Part shown: positions 17,445-26,251 of the stretch, in pieces | How positions within the stretch are numbered: the first letter of the stretch is position 1 | Layout: the number at the start of each line of letters is the position of its first letter | Source: Brevundimonas sp. | Lineage (GTDB): Bacteria; Pseudomonadota; Alphaproteobacteria; Caulobacterales; Caulobacteraceae | Direction: 5' to 3' | DNA length: 35,474 nucleotides | Assembly: GCA_030693575.1 (NCBI GenBank) | Contig: JAUYAG010000021.1 | Span: 1-35,474 of the forward strand | Made by a program: the position numbers and the translations under genes | The notes under the pieces: model-generated | What the model saw: the letters and a program-made list of their open reading frames with translations, nothing else | Told to the model about the DNA's origin: nothing | Databases searched by the model: none

Positions 17445-18542
17445 CTATCGAGCCTGCCAGACGGCCAGTCGGACGGATACATCCGCCTCTGTGTCGCCAT
17501 AGAACAGATTGTAAGGCCGCGATTTTCTGCGGTCCGCCCAGTTGCCCGTCTCGCGGAAGGACTCCGTCTTCAGCTCGGTATGACGCAGCAGGCCGCCGCG
17601 GCATTGGGTGGCGATTTCACGGGCCATCAGGGCCGGCCGCACGCCCCATTCCAGCCCTGTCGCATTGGTCGCCCCCTGATGCAGGCGAGCCTCAACCGGG
17701 GCTGTGTCGGTCGAGCCGGTCACCGGGTTGACGCACAAGGCCTCCCGGCCCGCGAGATCGACCAGCCTGCCTCGCTCGTCCCAGACCAGGGCCCGTCTCA
17801 GCCGCCGTTGCCCTGCCCCGTCATTGCCCTCGCTGACCGGCGACCAGGCGACGATACAGCCGGCCTGGGCACGGCTGGTGCAGGCCGGAACCTCGGCCGT
17901 CAAGGAGTCCACGGCGACCACAACATCCACCAGATAGACCGCCACCAGCCGGGCGCGCAGGGCCGGGTCACCCGCCACCCGCTCGCGCACCAGCCGTTCG
18001 ACCAGATCGCCCCCCTGCTCGACCCCGGCCAGCACAATGGGCTCGTCCGGATGGCGCGCGATCCAGGCGTCGAAGGCGGCGGTGATGTCACGCCAGGCAA
18101 AGGCCCGGGCTTCGCGCGCATCGTCGCGCAGCGTCAGCCGGGTATAGAGGCTCCCCTGGCGATAGCGCGGGGCGCTGATCGCCCCTGCCCGCGCAAACGG
18201 CCCGGCGTAGTTGGGCAGGACGACGCGCTTCAGCCAGGCGTCGGCCTCAGGACTGTCGATCGGGCCGTTCCACTCCCGCCCGCCGTCATAGGTGGTGGAA
18301 TGGACGAAGAAGATCGCCGCTGCCCCCGAGTCCGGCCCGCGCACGTCCCGCAGCGCCCAGGCCGCCGGATCGCCATAGTCGGGCGCCGGCGGCGGCGTAT
18401 AGGTTTGGAACGGCACCTGCGGGTCCAGACTGGCCCTCAGGATATCGCCGCGCCACACGGCCACAGCCGTGACCAGAACGAGCACAAGGGTCAGGCCGGT
18501 CCAGCCGGCCCATTGGCGCAGGCTCATCCGGCCGGGCTTCAT
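17445..18542 (-). CDS. DUF3089 alpha/beta-hydrolase-like membrane-anchored protein lacking the nucleophile
   Basis: A 365-aa protein with an N-terminal membrane anchor (about residues 12-30) and a periplasmic domain resembling DUF3089, a group of alpha/beta-hydrolase relatives. Aligning landmarks are AAIFFVHSTTYDGG, WNGPIDSPEADAW, the ISAPRYRQGSL segment, and a helix before the nucleophile elbow. At the elbow, where DUF3089 proteins have GHSQG, this one has GVEQG (Glu at residue 175), so the catalytic serine is absent. The ATG at 18542 overlaps the hldD stop by four bases (ATGA), implying coupling with LPS heptose synthesis. It may have lost catalysis and kept a binding or structural role, or use another chemistry; both are inference. 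Confidence 0.82.
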   Translation of the reverse strand: MKPGRMSLRQWAGWTGLTLVLVLVTAVAVWRGDILRASLDPQVPFQTYTPPPAPDYGDPAAWALRDVRGPDSGAAAIFFVHSTTYDGGREWNGPIDSPEADAWLKRVVLPNYAGPFARAGAISAPRYRQGSLYTRLTLRDDAREARAFAWRDITAAFDAWIARHPDEPIVLAGVEQGGDLVERLVRERVAGDPALRARLVAVYLVDVVVAVDSLTAEVPACTSRAQAGCIVAWSPVSEGNDGAGQRRLRRALVWDERGRLVDLAGREALCVNPVTGSTDTAPVEARLHQGATNATGLEWGVRPALMAREIATQCRGGLLRHTELKTESFRETGNWADRRKSRPYNLFYGDTEADVSVRLAVWQAR

Positions 18543-19540
18543 CGATACGGGTCCGCCGTCGCCAGGAAGGACTGGACGTAGCGGCGCACCCCCTCCTCCA
18601 GCGGCGTGGACTGCCCCTGGAATCCGGCCGCCCGCACCCGGTCCATCCGGGCCTCGGTGAAATACTGGTATTTGTCGCGGATGCTCTCGGGGGTGTCGAC
18701 GTATTCAACCCGGGGCGTCTTGCCCGCCGCCGCGAAGGTCGCGTTCGCCAGATCAAGGAAGGACCGCGCCTGCCCCGAGCCGGCGTTGAACACGCCGGAG
18801 ACGCCGGGGGTGTCGAGCAGCCATTCGATGATATCGACCACATCATCGACGAAGACGAAGTCGCGCATCTGGCCGCCGTCGGCGTAGTTCGGGTTGTGCG
18901 AGCGGAACAGGGTGACCGGCTCATCGGCCTGGACCTTCGGCCAGATCTGGGCGACGACCGACTTCATCCCGCCCTTGTGGCCTTCGTTCGGGCCATAGAC
19001 GTTGAAGAATTTCAGCCCCGCCCACTGGCCCGGCGACTGACCGCGATCCGACTGCCTCGCCGCATACTGGTCGAACAACATTTTCGAATAACCATAGGCA
19101 TTTAAGGGCCTAAGCGAAGACAGTGACTCAAGGCTGTCGTCGTCCTCGAACCCCGCCTCGCCGTCGCCATAGGTGGCCGCGGAAGACGCGTAGATCATCC
19201 GCGCGTCACGCAGGGCGCACCAGTCCCAGATGTCGCGCGACAGGCTGAAATTGGTGCGCAGGATCAGGTCGGCGTCCGGCTCGGTAGTCGAGGAAATCGC
19301 CCCCATATGCACCACGGCCTCGATCGACTCGGCGTGCCGTTCCAGCTGTTCGAACAGCTCCTCAGGCTGCCAGAAGTCGGCGATCGGGTGTTTGGCGATA
19401 TTCCTCCACTTGCCGAGGGCGGCGTCTTCCAGCCGGTCGCAGACGACCACATCGCGCCGGTCCTCGGCGCACAGCCGGGCGACGATGTTGGAGCCGATGA
19501 AGCCCGCGCCGCCCGTGACCACGATCATGCGCCGGCTCAT
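18539..19540 (-). CDS. hldD: ADP-L-glycero-D-manno-heptose 6-epimerase
   Basis: HldD (RfaD) converts ADP-D-glycero-beta-D-manno-heptose to the L-glycero form used for the LPS inner core. The 333-aa extended short-chain dehydrogenase begins with the Rossmann motif VVTGGAGFIGSNI and has YASSAATYGDG, the catalytic NAYGYSK (Tyr-x3-Lys pattern), FFNVYGPNE, the typical HKGGMKSVVAQ and RDFVFVDDVVD segments. Length and start (ATG at 19540) are normal. It overlaps hldE before it and the DUF3089 gene after it by four bases each, so the three are almost certainly one translationally coupled unit. Confidence 0.97.
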   Translation of the reverse strand: MSRRMIVVTGGAGFIGSNIVARLCAEDRRDVVVCDRLEDAALGKWRNIAKHPIADFWQPEELFEQLERHAESIEAVVHMGAISSTTEPDADLILRTNFSLSRDIWDWCALRDARMIYASSAATYGDGEAGFEDDDSLESLSSLRPLNAYGYSKMLFDQYAARQSDRGQSPGQWAGLKFFNVYGPNEGHKGGMKSVVAQIWPKVQADEPVTLFRSHNPNYADGGQMRDFVFVDDVVDIIEWLLDTPGVSGVFNAGSGQARSFLDLANATFAAAGKTPRVEYVDTPESIRDKYQYFTEARMDRVRAAGFQGQSTPLEEGVRRYVQSFLATADPYR

Positions 19541-20991
19541 GTTTCGTCCTTCATCTTCTCGATCGTCTTCGTGGTCGAATAGCCGTCCTCGAAGGTGGCC
19601 AGCCTGACCTCCCCGCCCCAGCTCTCGACCAGGTCACCGCCGACCACGCCCTCACGGGTGTAGTCCGCGCCCTTGATAAGCACATCTGGCCGCAGCCGCT
19701 CGATCAGGGCGATGGGCGTCGGATCGTCGAAAGCCGTCACCCGGTCCACGGACTGCAGCCCGCCGATCACCACCGCCCGGCTGTCCAGATCATTGATCGG
19801 CCGGCCCTCGCCCTTCAGCCGGCGCACGGAGGCGTCCGTGTTCAGCGCCACCACCAGCCGGTCGCACCAGCCGCGCGCCTGGGCCAGATAGGCGACGTGG
19901 CCGCGATGCAGGATGTCGAAACAGCCGTTGGTGAAGCCGACCTTCAGCCCCTGCCGCTTCCAGCCCTCGACCACATGCGCCAGTTCCTCCAGCGGCATGA
20001 CCTTGGCGTGGGCTCCGGCGGCGTGCTGGCTCATCTCGGCGTCGATCAGTTCGGCGGGGGTGACCACCGCCGTACCGGCCTTGCCGACCACCACGCCCGA
20101 GGCGAGGATGGCGAACTCGACCGCCGTCTCCAGCGACGTCCCGGCCCCCAGCGCCAGGCCCAGCGCCGCCAGCCCGGTATCGCCGGCGCCCGACACATCG
20201 AACACCTCGCGCGCCCGGCCGGGGAAATGCTGTGCCGAACCGCCGCGGCGCATGAGCGTCATGCCCTTGCCCGCGCGCGTGACCACCACGGCCTTCGCCG
20301 TCGTGGCGTGCAGCAGCGCCTTCAGCGCCGCCTCGACCTCGGCATCAGTCTCGACCGGCAGGCCCGTGGCCCCGGCCAGTTCGCTGGCGTTGGGCTTGAT
20401 CAGGTCAACGGCACCATAACGGACGAAGTCGCGACCCTTGGGGTCGACCACCACCGGCGCGCCGGACTTTTCCGCCGCCGCCAGCGCCTGGGCGATCACC
20501 AGATCACTGACCACACCCTTCGCATAATCTGAAAGAAGATAGACGGAAGCGCCAGTAAAGGCGTCGCTTTCGTCGCCCATAAGGGCGGCCGCCTCTTCAT
20601 CGAGGCGCAGCAACTGCTGACCGGCCGCGACGAAGCGCGTCTTGACGATGGTGGTCACCCCGGCACGCCGTTCGAGGGCGTCCTCGATGCCCGGTTCGGC
20701 CGCGATCAGCGCCGCAAGCTCGTCGCCGGCCGCATCCTTGCCGGCCACGGCACCGAGCCGCGCGATCCCGCCCAGGGCCGCGACATTGCGCGCCACATTC
20801 CCGACCCCGCCCGGCATGGCGGTGGTCCGGCGCGTGCGCAGCACAGGGATCGGGGCCTCGGGCGAAATCCGGCTGACCTCGCCATAGACATAGCGGTCCA
20901 GCATCAGGTCGCCGACGCAGGCGACCTTCAGTCCGCGCACCCGCTCGAGCAGCGCCTGCAGTTGTCCGAGATCGAGCGTCCGTTCAGCCAT
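19537..20991 (-). CDS. hldE: Bifunctional heptose-7-phosphate kinase / heptose-1-phosphate adenylyltransferase
   Basis: HldE carries out two steps of ADP-heptose synthesis for the LPS core. The N-terminal ribokinase-type domain (about residues 1-320) shows GDLMLDRYVYG, the GGVGNVARNVAALGG substrate loop, VVDPKGRDF and the FDVSGAGDTG catalytic motif near residue 267. The C-terminal nucleotidyltransferase domain (from about residue 345) has GFTNGCFDILHRGHVAYL with the HxGH motif near 362, then NTDASVRRLKG. At 484 aa it is a standard fused enzyme. ATG at 20991. It starts 18 bases after kdsA ends and overlaps hldD by four bases. Confidence 0.97.
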   Translation of the reverse strand: MAERTLDLGQLQALLERVRGLKVACVGDLMLDRYVYGEVSRISPEAPIPVLRTRRTTAMPGGVGNVARNVAALGGIARLGAVAGKDAAGDELAALIAAEPGIEDALERRAGVTTIVKTRFVAAGQQLLRLDEEAAALMGDESDAFTGASVYLLSDYAKGVVSDLVIAQALAAAEKSGAPVVVDPKGRDFVRYGAVDLIKPNASELAGATGLPVETDAEVEAALKALLHATTAKAVVVTRAGKGMTLMRRGGSAQHFPGRAREVFDVSGAGDTGLAALGLALGAGTSLETAVEFAILASGVVVGKAGTAVVTPAELIDAEMSQHAAGAHAKVMPLEELAHVVEGWKRQGLKVGFTNGCFDILHRGHVAYLAQARGWCDRLVVALNTDASVRRLKGEGRPINDLDSRAVVIGGLQSVDRVTAFDDPTPIALIERLRPDVLIKGADYTREGVVGGDLVESWGGEVRLATFEDGYSTTKTIEKMKDET

Positions 20992-21009
20992 GACCTTGGC
21001 CTATCGGAT

Positions 21010-21873
21010 TCAGGACGCTTTCACCATCCGCGCCTTCGTCAGATCGTCATAGGCGATCAGGTCGGCTGCCAGGGCCTCGAACTGGTCCAGCGGCACCATG
21101 TTCGGCCCGTCCGACGGCGCATTGTCGGGGTCCTGGTGGGTCTCCATGAAGACCGAGTCCACGCCCACGGCCACGGCCGCGCGCGCCAGCACCGGTACGA
21201 ACTCGCGCTGGCCGCCCGAGGATGTCCCCTGCCCGCCCGGCTGTTGCACCGAGTGAGTCGCGTCGAACACCACCGGACAGCCGATCTTGCGCAGGATCGG
21301 CAGGGCGCGCATGTCGCTGACCAGGGTGTTGTAGCCGAAGCTGGCGCCGCGCTCGCAGGCCATGACGTTGGGGTTTCCGGCACCGACCACCTTGGCGATG
21401 ACGTTCTTCATGTCCCAGGGCGCGAGGAACTGACCCTTCTTGATGTTGATCACCTTGCCGGTCGCCGCGGCGGCCAGCAGCAGGTCGGTCTGGCGGCTCA
21501 GGAAGGCCGGGATCTGCAACACGTCCACCACTTCAGCGGCGATCCGGCAGTGCTCTTCGGTGTGCACATCGGTCAGCACCGGCAGACCGGTCACTTCGCG
21601 AATCTCGGCGAAGATCGGCAGGGAACCTTCAAGCCCGAAGCCCCGCGCGGCGGTCGCGCTGGTGCGGTTCGCCTTGTCGAAACTGGTCTTGTAGATGACG
21701 CCGACATTCAGCCGCTCGCCGATCTCCTTCAGCGCATGCGCCATCTCCAGCGCGTGCTGGCGGCTCTCGAGCTGGCACGGGCCGGCGATGAAGACGATGC
21801 GCTGTCCGCCGCCGATGGAAACGGGGCGTTTCAGCCCGTCCTTGATGTCGATGATGGCGTTTGGCTTGGACAA
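21010..21873 (-). CDS. kdsA: 3-deoxy-8-phosphooctulonate (Kdo-8-P) synthase, metal type
   Basis: KdsA condenses phosphoenolpyruvate with arabinose 5-phosphate to make Kdo-8-phosphate for LPS. The 287-aa protein has [23 protein letters not shown]-like [31 protein letters not shown] and [17 protein letters not shown]. The Cys in AGPC together with the later His, Glu and Asp matches the metal-dependent class (E. coli KdsA has Asn at the Cys position). The start appears to be a TTG at 21873; the frame offers no better ATG before the conserved part. First gene of the core-sugar operon, and divergent from the photolyase gene with 111 bases between them. Confidence 0.95.
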   Translation of the reverse strand: MSKPNAIIDIKDGLKRPVSIGGGQRIVFIAGPCQLESRQHALEMAHALKEIGERLNVGVIYKTSFDKANRTSATAARGFGLEGSLPIFAEIREVTGLPVLTDVHTEEHCRIAAEVVDVLQIPAFLSRQTDLLLAAAATGKVINIKKGQFLAPWDMKNVIAKVVGAGNPNVMACERGASFGYNTLVSDMRALPILRKIGCPVVFDATHSVQQPGGQGTSSGGQREFVPVLARAAVAVGVDSVFMETHQDPDNAPSDGPNMVPLDQFEALAADLIAYDDLTKARMVKAS

Positions 21874-21984
21874 GGCGGATTTCCCGGATTTGCGGCTTGG
21901 CGACGCGCGGCTGATGCCGCACTCATGCGGCGATCAGGTGGCGTCGGACAGTGTGGTTCGCAAGCTATCACGGAGCCCGCACGC

Positions 21985-23448
21985 ATGACCACCGACACCG
22001 GGGACCGACCCGTCATCCTGTGGTTCCGTCAGGATCTGCGTCTGGCGGACAATCCGGCCCTCATCCATGCGGTCGGGACGGGCCGGCCGATCCTGCCGCT
22101 CTACATCCTCGACCAGGGCCCCGCGACGCTCCAGACGGGCGCGGCCTCCCTGTGGTGGCTCGACAAGTCCCTGCGCGCGCTGGACGTCTCGCTGCGGGCG
22201 CGCGGCTCCCGCCTGATCCTGCGTCGCGGCGACAGCGAGGCCGAACTCCATCGCCTGATCGAAGAGACGGGGGCCGACGCTGTGTTCCTGAACCGCCGGT
22301 TCGAGCCCGACGCCTTCGCCCGTGACGCGGACATCGCCCACGGGCTCCAGGCCGACGGCGTCGCCTGCAAGGGCTGGAACGGAACCCTGCTGGCCACGCC
22401 CGGGTCCGTGCTCAACGGTTCCGGCCAGCCCTACAAGGTGTTCACGCCCTTCCACCGGGCCCTTCTGGCCGCCGCGGTCGTCCCGCCGTCCGCGCCCGCG
22501 CCCACCGAGATCCGGACGCCGGCTGAACCCGCTTCCGGGGACATCGACGCCTGGGGCCTTCACCCCACCCGTCCGGACTGGTCGCGCGGCTTCGACTGGA
22601 CGCCCGGCGAAGCGGGCGCGGAGGCCGCCCTGACCGCCTTCCTTTCGCGCGGCCTCAAATCCTATGGCAAGGGCCGGGACATACCCGCCGAGCCGGCGAC
22701 CAGCCGCCTGTCGCCCCATCTGCATTTCGGCGAGATCAGCCCCTGGCGCGCCGTCGAGGCCGCGCGTTCCGCCGCCGCCGACGGCCGGGTTCCTACCGCT
22801 GAGGCCGACAAGTTCGTGGCCGAGATCGGCTGGCGGGAATTCTCCGCCCATCTGCTGCACGCCTTCCCGCAGATCACCGACACGGGCTTCCGGCCCGAAT
22901 ATGACGCCATGCCATGGCGCGAGGATCCCGCCGGTCTCGAAGCATGGAAGCGCGGCCGGACCGGCTATCCCGTGGTGGACGCCGGCATGCGCGAGCTGTG
23001 GGCAACCGGATTCATGCACAACCGGGTACGCATGATCGTCGCCTCCTTCCTGATCAAACACCTGCTGATCGACTGGCGGGAGGGCGAGGCCTGGTTCCGC
23101 GACACCCTCGTCGACGCCGATATCGCGTCAAATGTGCAGAATTGGCAGTGGGTCGCTGGATCCGGAGCGGACGCTTCTCCGTACTTCCGCATCTTCAACC
23201 CGATCACCCAGGGACAGAAATTCGATGCAGACGGCCGATATGTCCGCCGGTGGGTCCCGGAGCTCCGCGGAGTTCCCGACCGCTGGCTCCACGCCCCCTG
23301 GACCGCGCCGCCGGAAGTCCTCCGTGACGCCCGCGTGCGGCTGGGCGCGGAGTACCCGCGCCCGATCGTTGACCATGACGTCGCCCGCAAGCGTGCGCTT
23401 GAGGCGCTCGGCACCGTCGTGGCGAGCCGCGCCGCCGAAGGGGATTGA
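21985..23448 (+). CDS. phrB: Deoxyribodipyrimidine (CPD) photolyase, class I
   Basis: This flavoenzyme uses blue light to split cyclobutane pyrimidine dimers. The 487-aa protein starts with ILWFRQDLRLADNPAL, the opening of the antenna-binding domain, and its FAD domain has SYGKGRDIPAEPATSRLSPH (the TSxLSPHL flavin-binding motif), EIGWREFSAHLL, MRELWATGFMHNRVRM and the electron-transfer region NWQWVAGSGADASPYFRIFNP. The ATG at 21985 has GGAG about 9 bases upstream; the frame is open for another 341 codons upstream, but this is antisense to kdsA and shows no protein family. It is followed 33 bases later by the cyclopropane fatty acid synthase gene. Confidence 0.95.
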   Translation: MTTDTGDRPVILWFRQDLRLADNPALIHAVGTGRPILPLYILDQGPATLQTGAASLWWLDKSLRALDVSLRARGSRLILRRGDSEAELHRLIEETGADAVFLNRRFEPDAFARDADIAHGLQADGVACKGWNGTLLATPGSVLNGSGQPYKVFTPFHRALLAAAVVPPSAPAPTEIRTPAEPASGDIDAWGLHPTRPDWSRGFDWTPGEAGAEAALTAFLSRGLKSYGKGRDIPAEPATSRLSPHLHFGEISPWRAVEAARSAAADGRVPTAEADKFVAEIGWREFSAHLLHAFPQITDTGFRPEYDAMPWREDPAGLEAWKRGRTGYPVVDAGMRELWATGFMHNRVRMIVASFLIKHLLIDWREGEAWFRDTLVDADIASNVQNWQWVAGSGADASPYFRIFNPITQGQKFDADGRYVRRWVPELRGVPDRWLHAPWTAPPEVLRDARVRLGAEYPRPIVDHDVARKRALEALGTVVASRAAEGD

Positions 23449-23481
23449 CGGGCGGTCGGCCCATACCCACCCTCTCCAGTC

Positions 23482-24702
23482 ATGACGTCGGTCACCGCCG
23501 AGCGCATTGAAACCGCCGCCCGCACCCCGCGCGGGTTCACGCTGCTGCTGCGCCTTCTGGCCGCCAACTGGACCTTCGGCCGTCTGACCGTCCTCCTGCC
23601 CAATGGTGAGACGCACCAGCTGGACGGCCCCCAGCCAGGCCCCGCCGCGGTCTTCGACATCAAGGACTACCGCTTCGCCCGGCGCGTTCTGGCCTCCGGC
23701 GATATCGGTTTCGCCGAAGGCTATATGGCCGGCGAATGGGAGAGTCCCCAGCTGGCGGCCCTGCTGGAATCCTTCGCCCACAACTATGACCACATCCGCA
23801 GGCTCGCCGACGGCAATCCGGTGATGCAGGCGATCAACTGGCTGTCGCACAAGCGGAAACGAAACAGCCGCGCCGGGTCGAAGAAGAACATCCACGCCCA
23901 CTACGACCTGGGCAACGCCTTCTATGCGTCCTGGCTGGACGGGACGATGACCTATTCCTCCGCACGCTTCACCCGCGCCGGCATGGCGCTCGACGCGGCC
24001 CAGCGGGAGAAATATGCCGCCCTCGCCCGACTGATGGACCTCAGATCCGGACAGTCCGTGCTCGAAATCGGCTGCGGCTGGGGCGGATTCGCCGAGTTCG
24101 CGGCGAGGGAGGTCGGCGCGCGTGTCACCGCCGTCACCATCTCGCAGGAGCAGTTCGACTTCGCGCGCCAGCGCATGTTCAACGCCGGTCTGGCCGAGCG
24201 GGCCGACATCCAGCTGATCGACTATCGCGACGTCCAGGGCCGGTTCGACCGGGTCGCCTCGATCGAGATGTTCGAGGCCGTCGGGCAAGAATACTGGCCC
24301 GCCTATTTCGGCAAGATCCACGACGTTCTGGAGCCGGGCGGCCGGGCCGGACTGCAGATCATCACCATCGATGACGCCCTGTTCGACGACTACAATCGCA
24401 AGACTGATTTCATCCAGAAATACATCTTCCCCGGCGGGATGCTGCCGTCCGAGGAGCGGCTGAAGCCGGTGATCGACCGCGCCGGCCTGGGCTGGAGCGA
24501 GGTGGAACGGTTCGGTCAGGACTATGCCGACACGCTGAAACTCTGGGACGAACGGTTCCAGGTCGCCTGGGGCGACATCCGGCGCATGGGCGACTTCGAC
24601 GAGCGCTTCCGTCGCCTGTGGCGCTTCTACCTCGCCTATTGCGAGGCCGGCTTCCGCTCGACCCGGACCGATGTGATCCAGCTGGTCCTCACGCGGGCGT
24701 AA
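23482..24702 (+). CDS. cfa: Cyclopropane-fatty-acyl-phospholipid synthase
   Basis: Cfa methylenates the double bonds of unsaturated acyl chains in membrane phospholipids, using SAM; this hardens the membrane against acid and oxidative stress. The 406-aa protein has an N-terminal lipid-binding domain (IGFAEGYMAGEWESPQL), the conserved HAHYDLGNAFYASWLDGTMTY-type block (read as HYDLGN, FY, W, LD, MTYS), the SAM motif VLEIGCGWGGFAE, SIEMFEAVG, and FIQKYIFPGGMLPS. The ATG at 23482 lacks a clear Shine-Dalgarno. It is probably co-transcribed with the photolyase gene. Its 3' end overlaps the convergent iron-sulfur photolyase gene by 14 bases. Confidence 0.95.
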   Translation: MTSVTAERIETAARTPRGFTLLLRLLAANWTFGRLTVLLPNGETHQLDGPQPGPAAVFDIKDYRFARRVLASGDIGFAEGYMAGEWESPQLAALLESFAHNYDHIRRLADGNPVMQAINWLSHKRKRNSRAGSKKNIHAHYDLGNAFYASWLDGTMTYSSARFTRAGMALDAAQREKYAALARLMDLRSGQSVLEIGCGWGGFAEFAAREVGARVTAVTISQEQFDFARQRMFNAGLAERADIQLIDYRDVQGRFDRVASIEMFEAVGQEYWPAYFGKIHDVLEPGGRAGLQIITIDDALFDDYNRKTDFIQKYIFPGGMLPSEERLKPVIDRAGLGWSEVERFGQDYADTLKLWDERFQVAWGDIRRMGDFDERFRRLWRFYLAYCEAGFRSTRTDVIQLVLTRA

Positions 24703-26251
24703 CGGCGCCCAGGGCCGTGCGACAGGCCTCGGCCTCCGTGACCACCGCCTGCCGCCGAGCCGCGTCCCAGCCATCGAGGGTCCGATAGGGCATGGCGAGA
24801 CGGGGGTTGCCGGCGAGGCGAGCCCGGTTCCGCTCAAGGAAGCCCCAGTACAGCCGGTTGAACGGACAGGCCCCCTCGCCGGTCTTCAACTTCACATCGT
24901 AACGGCAGCCGGCGCAGTAGTTGCTCATCCGGTTGATGTAGGCCCCCGACGCCGCATAGGGCTTGGTGCCCATGATGCCGCCATCGGCGAAGGTCGCCAT
25001 GCCGCGCGTGTTCGGCATCTCGACCCATTCGAAAGCATCGGCATAGACGACCATATACCAGTCATCGACCGCGTCGGGATGGACGCCCAGCAGCATGGCC
25101 AGATTGCCGGTGACCATCAGCCTCTGGATGTGGTGGGCGTAGGCGTGGTCGCGGGACGACCGTACCGCATCGGCCACGCAGGCCATGTCGGTCTCGCCTG
25201 ACCAGTAGAACCACGGCAGGCTCCGGTCCGCATCCAGGGCGTTGCGCGCGCCATACTCGGGCATCTTCGACCAGTAGATGCCGCGCACGAACTCACGCCA
25301 ACCCAGGATCTGGCGGATGAACCCCTCCACGGCGTTCAACGGTGCCCGGCCGGCGCGATACGCCGCCTCCGCGCGACGGCAAACGTCCAGCGGATCGAGC
25401 AGGCCCAGATTCAGGGATGTCGACACCATGCCGTGCCACATCCACGGCTGCCCCGCCGCCATGGCGTCCTGCCAGTCGCCGAACGAAGGCAGGACATCCG
25501 CCAGAAAGGCGGACAGCACGGCCTCCGCCTCTTCGACGTCCGTCGGCCAGCCGAAGTCTCCCAGGTCGCCGAAATGGTCGCCGAACAGGCGTTCGACATC
25601 CTCCATGGCATGGCGCGTCACGGCGTCAGGCGCGATCCGCATCCGCCTCGGCGGGACCACGCCCCGGGCCAGACCCGAGCGATTGTCCTTGTCAAAATTC
25701 CACTGTCCGCCGACCGGATCCTTGCCGTCCATCAGCAGACCGGTCTCCCGCCGCATCTCCCGATAGAAGAACTCCATGGTCAGCGTCTTCTTGTCGGCAG
25801 CCCAGCGGTTGAAGCGGGGCAGAGAACAGATGAACCGGTCATCCTCGCGAATGTCCACCGGGATCTTGGTCGATTTGGCGAAGGCTGCGAGGGCCTCGGC
25901 CAACCGCCATTCGCCGCACTCCGTCATCACCACGCCGGCGAACGGGTGCCCGGCCAGGACGCGGCCCAGCTCCCCGGCGATCGAGCCGGTGTTGGCCGGG
26001 TCGTCGATCCGGACATAGCGGACCTTCACCCCGCGCCCTTCCAGCCCCGCCGCGAATTTCCGCATAGCGGCGAACACCAGGGCGATCTTCTGCTTGTGGT
26101 GCTTCACATAGGTCGCCTCGTCGCGCACCTCCGCCATCAGCACGACATCGACCGAGGCATCGAGGCCGCGCAGCGCGGACAGTCCGTCGGACAGCTGGTC
26201 GCCCAGCACCAGTCTCAGGGTTCCACCGTGCGGCGTGCTAGACAGACCCAT
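24689..26251 (-). CDS. Iron-sulfur cryptochrome/(6-4)-photolyase family protein (FeS-BCP)
   Basis: A 520-aa protein of the bacterial photolyase group with an iron-sulfur cluster (CryB/PhrB of Rhodobacter and Agrobacterium), whose studied members repair (6-4) photoproducts or act as light sensors. It begins with LRLVLGDQLS, then MAEVRDEATYVKHHKQKI, and the FAD half includes GWREFVRGIYW, HHIQRLMVTGN and ADAFEWVEMPNTRGM. Four cysteines at about residues 355 (MACVAD), 445 and 448 (YCAGC) and 460 (ACPFN) match the cluster ligands in spacing. The ATG at 26251 is the last one before the family N-terminus and interlocks with the start codon of the divergent sulfurtransferase gene (CATG, 26249-26252). 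Confidence 0.92.
   Translation of the reverse strand: MGLSSTPHGGTLRLVLGDQLSDGLSALRGLDASVDVVLMAEVRDEATYVKHHKQKIALVFAAMRKFAAGLEGRGVKVRYVRIDDPANTGSIAGELGRVLAGHPFAGVVMTECGEWRLAEALAAFAKSTKIPVDIREDDRFICSLPRFNRWAADKKTLTMEFFYREMRRETGLLMDGKDPVGGQWNFDKDNRSGLARGVVPPRRMRIAPDAVTRHAMEDVERLFGDHFGDLGDFGWPTDVEEAEAVLSAFLADVLPSFGDWQDAMAAGQPWMWHGMVSTSLNLGLLDPLDVCRRAEAAYRAGRAPLNAVEGFIRQILGWREFVRGIYWSKMPEYGARNALDADRSLPWFYWSGETDMACVADAVRSSRDHAYAHHIQRLMVTGNLAMLLGVHPDAVDDWYMVVYADAFEWVEMPNTRGMATFADGGIMGTKPYAASGAYINRMSNYCAGCRYDVKLKTGEGACPFNRLYWGFLERNRARLAGNPRLAMPYRTLDGWDAARRQAVVTEAEACRTALGAVTPA

Noticed and set aside
20962-21984. N-terminal extension of the photolyase frame by 341 codons
   Set aside because: The stretch is antisense to kdsA and shows no domain; the photolyase family begins immediately after the ATG at 21985, which has a ribosome-binding site.
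23128-24837. Minus-strand open frame of 569 codons
   Set aside because: Antisense to the photolyase and cfa genes, low-complexity Gly/Arg/Asp composition, no recognisable motif.
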